Shown: piece after piece, positions 59,360-64,000 of the stretch
Layout of the letters: every line of letters starts with the position of its first letter
Numbering within the stretch: the stretch's first letter is position 1
Source of the DNA: Membranipora membranacea
Taxonomy: Eukaryota > Bryozoa > Gymnolaemata > Cheilostomatida > Membraniporidae
Assembly (NCBI GenBank): GCA_914767715.1
Contig: OU612072.1
Location: 5,332,001 to 5,396,000, forward strand
Length of the DNA: 64,000 bases
Direction: 5' to 3'
The notes under the pieces: model-generated
Database searches by the model: none
What the model was told of the DNA's origin: nothing
What the model saw: only the letters and a program-made list of their open reading frames with translations
Translations under genes and position numbers: made by a program

Positions 59360-60055
59360 CTATATCGAGGAATAATTCAATCTTTTAATCACTCCCTAAA
59401 GGATGTATGTTAAAGTAATTTGGACACTCCCTTTAAGATAGTTAGTTAAAAACTGCAACTAGTCAAGCTATCAGTCACATACTAGAATGTAGTGTAATTC
59501 AGACTGTCTGTCAATCACTATTGCACTGATGCATCTACAAATAATAATAATAATAATAATATTTAATAATAATAAGGCTCTCACACGCTGTCATGAAGAT
59601 AGCTCGAAACGTAAATTATTCAGGGTTTCACGGACTAGCTAGAATATATATCGACAATGCAGGCTTCCGGACATTTGCCTGAAGAAATTAGAATATATAA
59701 ATTATTAACGCTCTTAGGCAGCAACTAGAATACAGTTGACATTATCATTAGTCACTCAAACTGATTATCCGTTGCATATTCAGAATAGACTCATACAATC
59801 AATGAAAAGTTAAGGTCAAGTTTACTTAAAGTGACTGACAGGTGACTAATAACTAGTTACAATCTTGCATTGACCTAGACAAAATCTATGTTGCTACACC
59901 AAAAAAAACCATTTTTTCATGTTTATTTTCTTTATTTCCACTTTTTATTTTCAACGTATGTGTATTTACTATGCAATATTTCATCGATGTTATTTTCTCT
60001 TCATTTCTTTATCTTTACAATTATCATCAATTAATAAAGTTTTATTTCTTTTAAA
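59360..60055 (+). other. 3' UTR with polyadenylation signal
   Basis: Follows the receptor stop codon. It contains an (AAT)n microsatellite at 59541-59575 and an AATAAA at 60033-60038 followed by T-rich sequence. Transcript end inferred. Confidence 0.55.
60033..60038 (+). terminator. Candidate polyadenylation signal of the receptor
   Basis: AATAAA about 670 nt after the stop, with T-rich downstream sequence. It is the first clear canonical hexamer I noticed after the stop. Confidence 0.45.
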
Positions 60056-62690
60056 GATGTGTTGTAGTTGTAGATCAGAAGACTGATACAGTAAAGCACA
60101 GAATTAAAATGTGATTATTTATGTAAAGTGTTTAAGTTCGCAATCAGTTATAATCTTACACTACATTTACTGCATTAGTTGGATACTGGATGGCAAATCA
60201 CAGCAACTTGACTTATCTTTGGTCCCTTGCATGTTTGTTGCTGTCAATGCATTTGTAATGGAAAAAGCGAAAACCTTGTTGCACATGACCATATGTTTCA
60301 ATTTATTATTTCATATTTGTCTCACATCAAATTTGCAATCAAGTATATGCAATGTCTAACCTCCCCACCAGCATATCTCACTATTTATAAGCAATTAGAT
60401 AAATACATTCCATTTCAATGGTTCTCTCCATCTGCTATATCCTATACCAGGCAGGATCAGAAAAACCTCTGGTGCTGACATAATATTGAGAAAGGTATGA
60501 GGAGCCATTAAACATGGGACGGTGAGTTGTATGCTCAACCCATAATGTGATAATGCATCTTACAAGCCGTTATCATATAATGTAGTAAACGGTGATTTTG
60601 TAAGTTTAGAAGGATTCTACTCCCTTCAGTTTTCAACATTTTCATAAATTATTTTCTTATTCAATGAAGGGTGGCTGGTTTTATTTTCCATCCCATTATG
60701 ACAATAAAAAAAGTATTTGTAAATTTGGTAAACAAGCGACAACGCCCAGCCTTGGATCAGTATCAATTGACCAGCTTGCCACAATCTCAATTGTTAGTTT
60801 GATTGTTAATGATGTAGGTTTGTTGTTGTATCAGTTTCTATGCTTGTTTGCACTTCAATCCTTTAAGAGTGAGAGTTCAGGACAAAATTTGTCCAAAACA
60901 CCCAGTGGTTTGCTCCAAAATCCCTGCCGTGACCTTGGCATTGCAACGGAAACTTTCAAAATGTAGTTGTCTTCCCCTCATAAAGTAGAAGACAAATCCA
61001 AAGACAAGATATCAAATTGCATACAATTTTCTTTAATTCTTAAGGTGATGTGGATCTCAATGCTTTATTGACCTTCCTCTAGCTTTCCTCTATGCTTCCT
61101 CTAGCCCTTCAAGTACACCCAAATAACCTGCACAGACTTTATGCAATTTAGGTTAACTTTAACAACAAGGGTTTGATATTTGGTTTCACGTCTCAAGGCA
61201 AGTTCTAAAACGCAGGTTTTGAAGTTGCTCTCTCAATAATTATTGAGGTAACATTTTTTGCCTTCAGATACCAAGGTGGCATTCCTTTACTTTTACAAAT
61301 ACCTAGTCTGTTGGAAATTATTTATTGCAAATAAGTATAATAAGTTCATGAACAAAAGTACTGCTCCGTTATCAAACATTATTTTGACAGGCATAAACTG
61401 GGCTGCCCACTCTACTCTTTCAACAGTAGATCTTGTCTTTCTCAAATTCTTTCTCTTTTCTTTCTTTCAAGAATATGGTCTTCTACACAATTTTATATAA
61501 ATTTGAACTTATGCCTTTTATTTGTAATCACGATTCCTATTCACTACCTTTTCATATTCAAGGTTCATTGCTATGATTAAAATCAAACATTACTACCTTA
61601 TAAGTTTATGGTTTCAGGCATATCCCAGATCCCAAGACCAATCCTGCAGCAAAATTCTCTAGCGCCTCTACCACACGCTCCATATGTGCCACAGGCTTGC
61701 TGCCCTTTGATAACTGCCAAGCCGTCTATAACCCCAGCAAAATGTACTATTCCTCAACAAAATTAGTTGGGAGACGTTGGCATGAATGCTACATATCAAG
61801 CCCATGACACCATAATCATCTAAAACCAAAGAGTCATTTCTCTTCTCCCCTTTTACTTGCATTCTGTTGTTGAGCTTAGTTCACTCATCCTACATTTCAA
61901 CGTCACATGAATATATTTTCCGTCACTTGAGCAACTCAAAACTAAAATGTGATATAGCGGGGATTGAGAGCTTGAAGATGGTAGCAATGAACATTATTTC
62001 ATTGGCTGTAGCTTCATTGACTGCTTGGAAAAGAAATAAGCAAAACACAAAATCAGAACTTGTTTTGGTAAGACACAGCAGGTAAAAAGGAGTTTCCAAT
62101 TTAACAAAACCTAATACCTCATAGGGGGATATCACTCTATTTCAACCAAATTGTTTACTCTGAAGAGTTTGAATATTTTCCGTTTCAAGAACTGTATAGG
62201 TACAAGCTATCGACCACCAAATTGTACAATGCAATTCTCTAGTCTTTGGGTTGAATCTGTGGCTGGGCATGCAAGGTTGTATTGAGGTGCTACCATATCA
62301 TAGTCTTACCTCTTTCCATACTTAACCTTAAAAAGATTAATTGCCTTCTACCTAACATCAATAGAATTTTTATTTGTCTTATAAACCTAGAAGTTGGCAA
62401 CTGGCCACAGGTATTAAATCAATTAGCGCTTTGTCCGTTTTTTGTTACGATAGCAAGCAGATGTACACACCTTGATCCATACGTTGTAGCCCAAGTCATC
62501 ACATGCACAGTAGCAGTGAAAGTGTGCTAGCACCAATAGCGCCCCTGTCAACATTATTCACCTGCCATAGAGACAGACCTGAAGAAAGTATCTTTACTCA
62601 TACGAGGAAGAGGAGACAACTAATTATTGTCATATTCTTTTTTTTTCTCGGTTTTTGCTTTATTTTGTTAATAATAAGATATATGCATTA
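60056..62690. other. Unassigned downstream region
   Basis: Several frames of 60-100 residues (60111-60359, 60664-60966, 61258-61500, 61867-62085) have no family resemblance and no splice logic that I could confirm. Probably intergenic. Confidence 0.3.
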
Positions 62691-62694
62691 AATA

Positions 62695-64000
62695 TAGAAC
62701 ATGCAGCGGTGCAGTCAGGTAGTCTGTGACCAAGCAGCCACAGACCAGAGAGGTGACCGCCCAATTGGAAGGGACCTTAGCTAACCCGCACACGCACTGA
62801 AGCCAAGCACGACTCCCTCCTACACCAACCCTACATCCCCACGCCACAGAGCGTCAGCCAACCATTCTCTCAGGACCGGGAGGCTGCACCCCTCGCTCCC
62901 CAGAAGGTACCTGTTGAACAGGGTTACACCTGTTTTCAATAGGGAGTGTTCCCCACTGCAGTTGTTGGCCCTTCAAGGTAAATATTTAAAGTTTGACCTT
63001 GTATTATTGTAGTGGGGCAAATTCGGGATTATCTCTTCTGAATTAATAGAATTCAATAATAAAAGGTAAAACGATAACGAAACAGCATTTGGATAGATAT
63101 AATTTTTAATGTTAGAAATTATGTGGAAACATACCCTCATGGGCGGATTTTTAGTATTATGCGCAAAGCAGATTTTTGTAAAATTAAAATTTGATTCAGA
63201 TGACACTCAGCTGAGCGTCCCTAAAACTCCAAACCACAAATCAAATGTGGATAGAAAATTGTGTAGTATAGATCGGACATTGTTTTAATATCAACATAGG
63301 CTCTCACACTTCTCATGATCAGTAGAACAAAATTTAGTTTTTTGCATAATTGCAGTATATGTTGATATAAAATGATGTTGCTGTCAATTTCGATTCCTAA
63401 GAATTTGGTGAAATCTTTCATCAATAGTTTATTGTTGTGTAGATTTAGGATGCAATTTTGCGGTGAATTGGTAGGTTAATTTGGTGCCTTGAAAACAACC
63501 CGAAACGTTTTTGCTGGTATCTAAAATTAATCTATTGGAATGACACCATTTCTCAATGAGAGGTAGATTTGTTTGCAGTAGCAACGGGTCAGCACTGAAA
63601 ATATTCTTGTCATCGACAAAGAGGACAAAATCTAACATGGGGGCAGTTTTGATGAGGTCATTGATAAAAATAAAAAATAAAATAAGACCTAAAACAGAAC
63701 CTTGGGGCACGCCCATATTAATTTGTTGTAGAGGGGAAGAAACATCACTAGTTTCAACCAATTGTTTTCTATTTGAAAGATTAAAAGTTGACAGGTGCCA
63801 TCATTTATATTGTGAAAAAGGCAAATTTTGAATAAAAATTTCATGATCAATAGTATCAAAAGCCTTGCTAAAATCAAGGAAGATACCTTGTGTAATTTCA
63901 CTTGTATGAAAATTGCTGTACAGATTTTCGATTAGGCGGGAAATGGCAAGTGTAGTGTTTCTTTTTTCTCTAAATCCAAATTGACTATCACAGAAAAGCT
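62695..64000 (-). mobile_element. Second copy of the minus-strand CR1/L2-like LINE, 3' part
   Basis: Minus-strand RT fragments enter from the right edge and end in a 3' UTR of unusually high GC at about 62990-62700. The RT and 3' UTR match the copy at 19745-23600 (NLPLIEKWC against NLPLINEWC; CCCAGAAGGTACCTGTTGAA against CCCAAAAGGTACTTGTTGAA). An AATAAA on the minus strand (near 62660) and an A-rich run follow. Confidence 0.8.
63221..63985 (-). pseudogene. LINE RT palm and thumb fragments
   Basis: Reads, in shifted frames, FLDFSKAFDTIDHEIF (about 63885-63838), INMGVPQGSVLGLILFFIFI, LDFVLFVDDKNIFSADP, NLPLIEKWCHSNRLIL, then DFTKFLGIEIDSN and LYYTIFYPHLICGLEF. The catalytic box is FVDD in place of FADD. 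Frame breaks near 63420 and 63765. Confidence 0.85.

Noticed and set aside
60056-62690. A second host gene built from the 60-100-residue frames
   Set aside because: No recognised domains, no consistent splice phases, and composition like the surrounding non-coding DNA.

Overview
The window is AT-rich animal DNA: split coding exons, very large introns, tRNA-derived SINEs, non-LTR and LTR retrotransposon remnants and short inverted-repeat elements. There are no operons, Shine-Dalgarno sites or prokaryotic genes. Extracellular modules (three-finger, C-type lectin, CUB, thrombospondin type 1, cadherin) show a metazoan. The mix of transposons and the odd receptor suggest a marine, perhaps early-branching invertebrate such as a sponge. 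The phylum cannot be fixed from the sequence alone.

One host gene spans almost the whole window on the + strand, from about 2081 to 59359. I assembled it by eye from 22 exons whose splice phases all agree. It predicts a type I membrane protein of about 1,600 residues. Domain order is signal peptide, Ly6/uPAR three-finger domain, C-type-lectin-like domain, one TSP1 repeat, CUB, seven tandem TSP1 repeats, five cadherin repeats, an unassigned juxtamembrane region, one transmembrane helix and a tail of about 15 residues. Almost every intron is phase 1 at module edges, the signature of exon shuffling. I know of no described protein with this order, and it is the main find here.

Layout: 1-525 is the 3' end of a Ty3/gypsy pol gene. 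2081-2297 holds the signal-peptide exon and the first half of the Ly6 domain. 2298-26413 is a 24-kb intron full of nested mobile DNA: a CCAAT-bearing minisatellite, an LTR element, an RTE-type LINE with a clean 18-bp target duplication, two copies of a TIR element with 2-bp target duplications, a smaller TIR family nested inside and outside these, and several LINE pieces. 26414-27112 carries the rest of the Ly6 domain and half of the lectin domain. 27113-42988 is a 16-kb intron with LINE fragments, SINEs and an apparently intact two-ORF LINE on the minus strand (34262-38640), whose ORF1 starts with an RNase H1-type hybrid-binding domain. 42989-59359 has the remaining exons, with a foldback element and a hairpin MITE in introns. 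59360-64000 is the 3' UTR, unassigned sequence and another minus-strand LINE copy.

All boundaries were read by hand. Splice sites have not been tested against transcripts, and family names for transposons rest on recognised motifs, not on searches.
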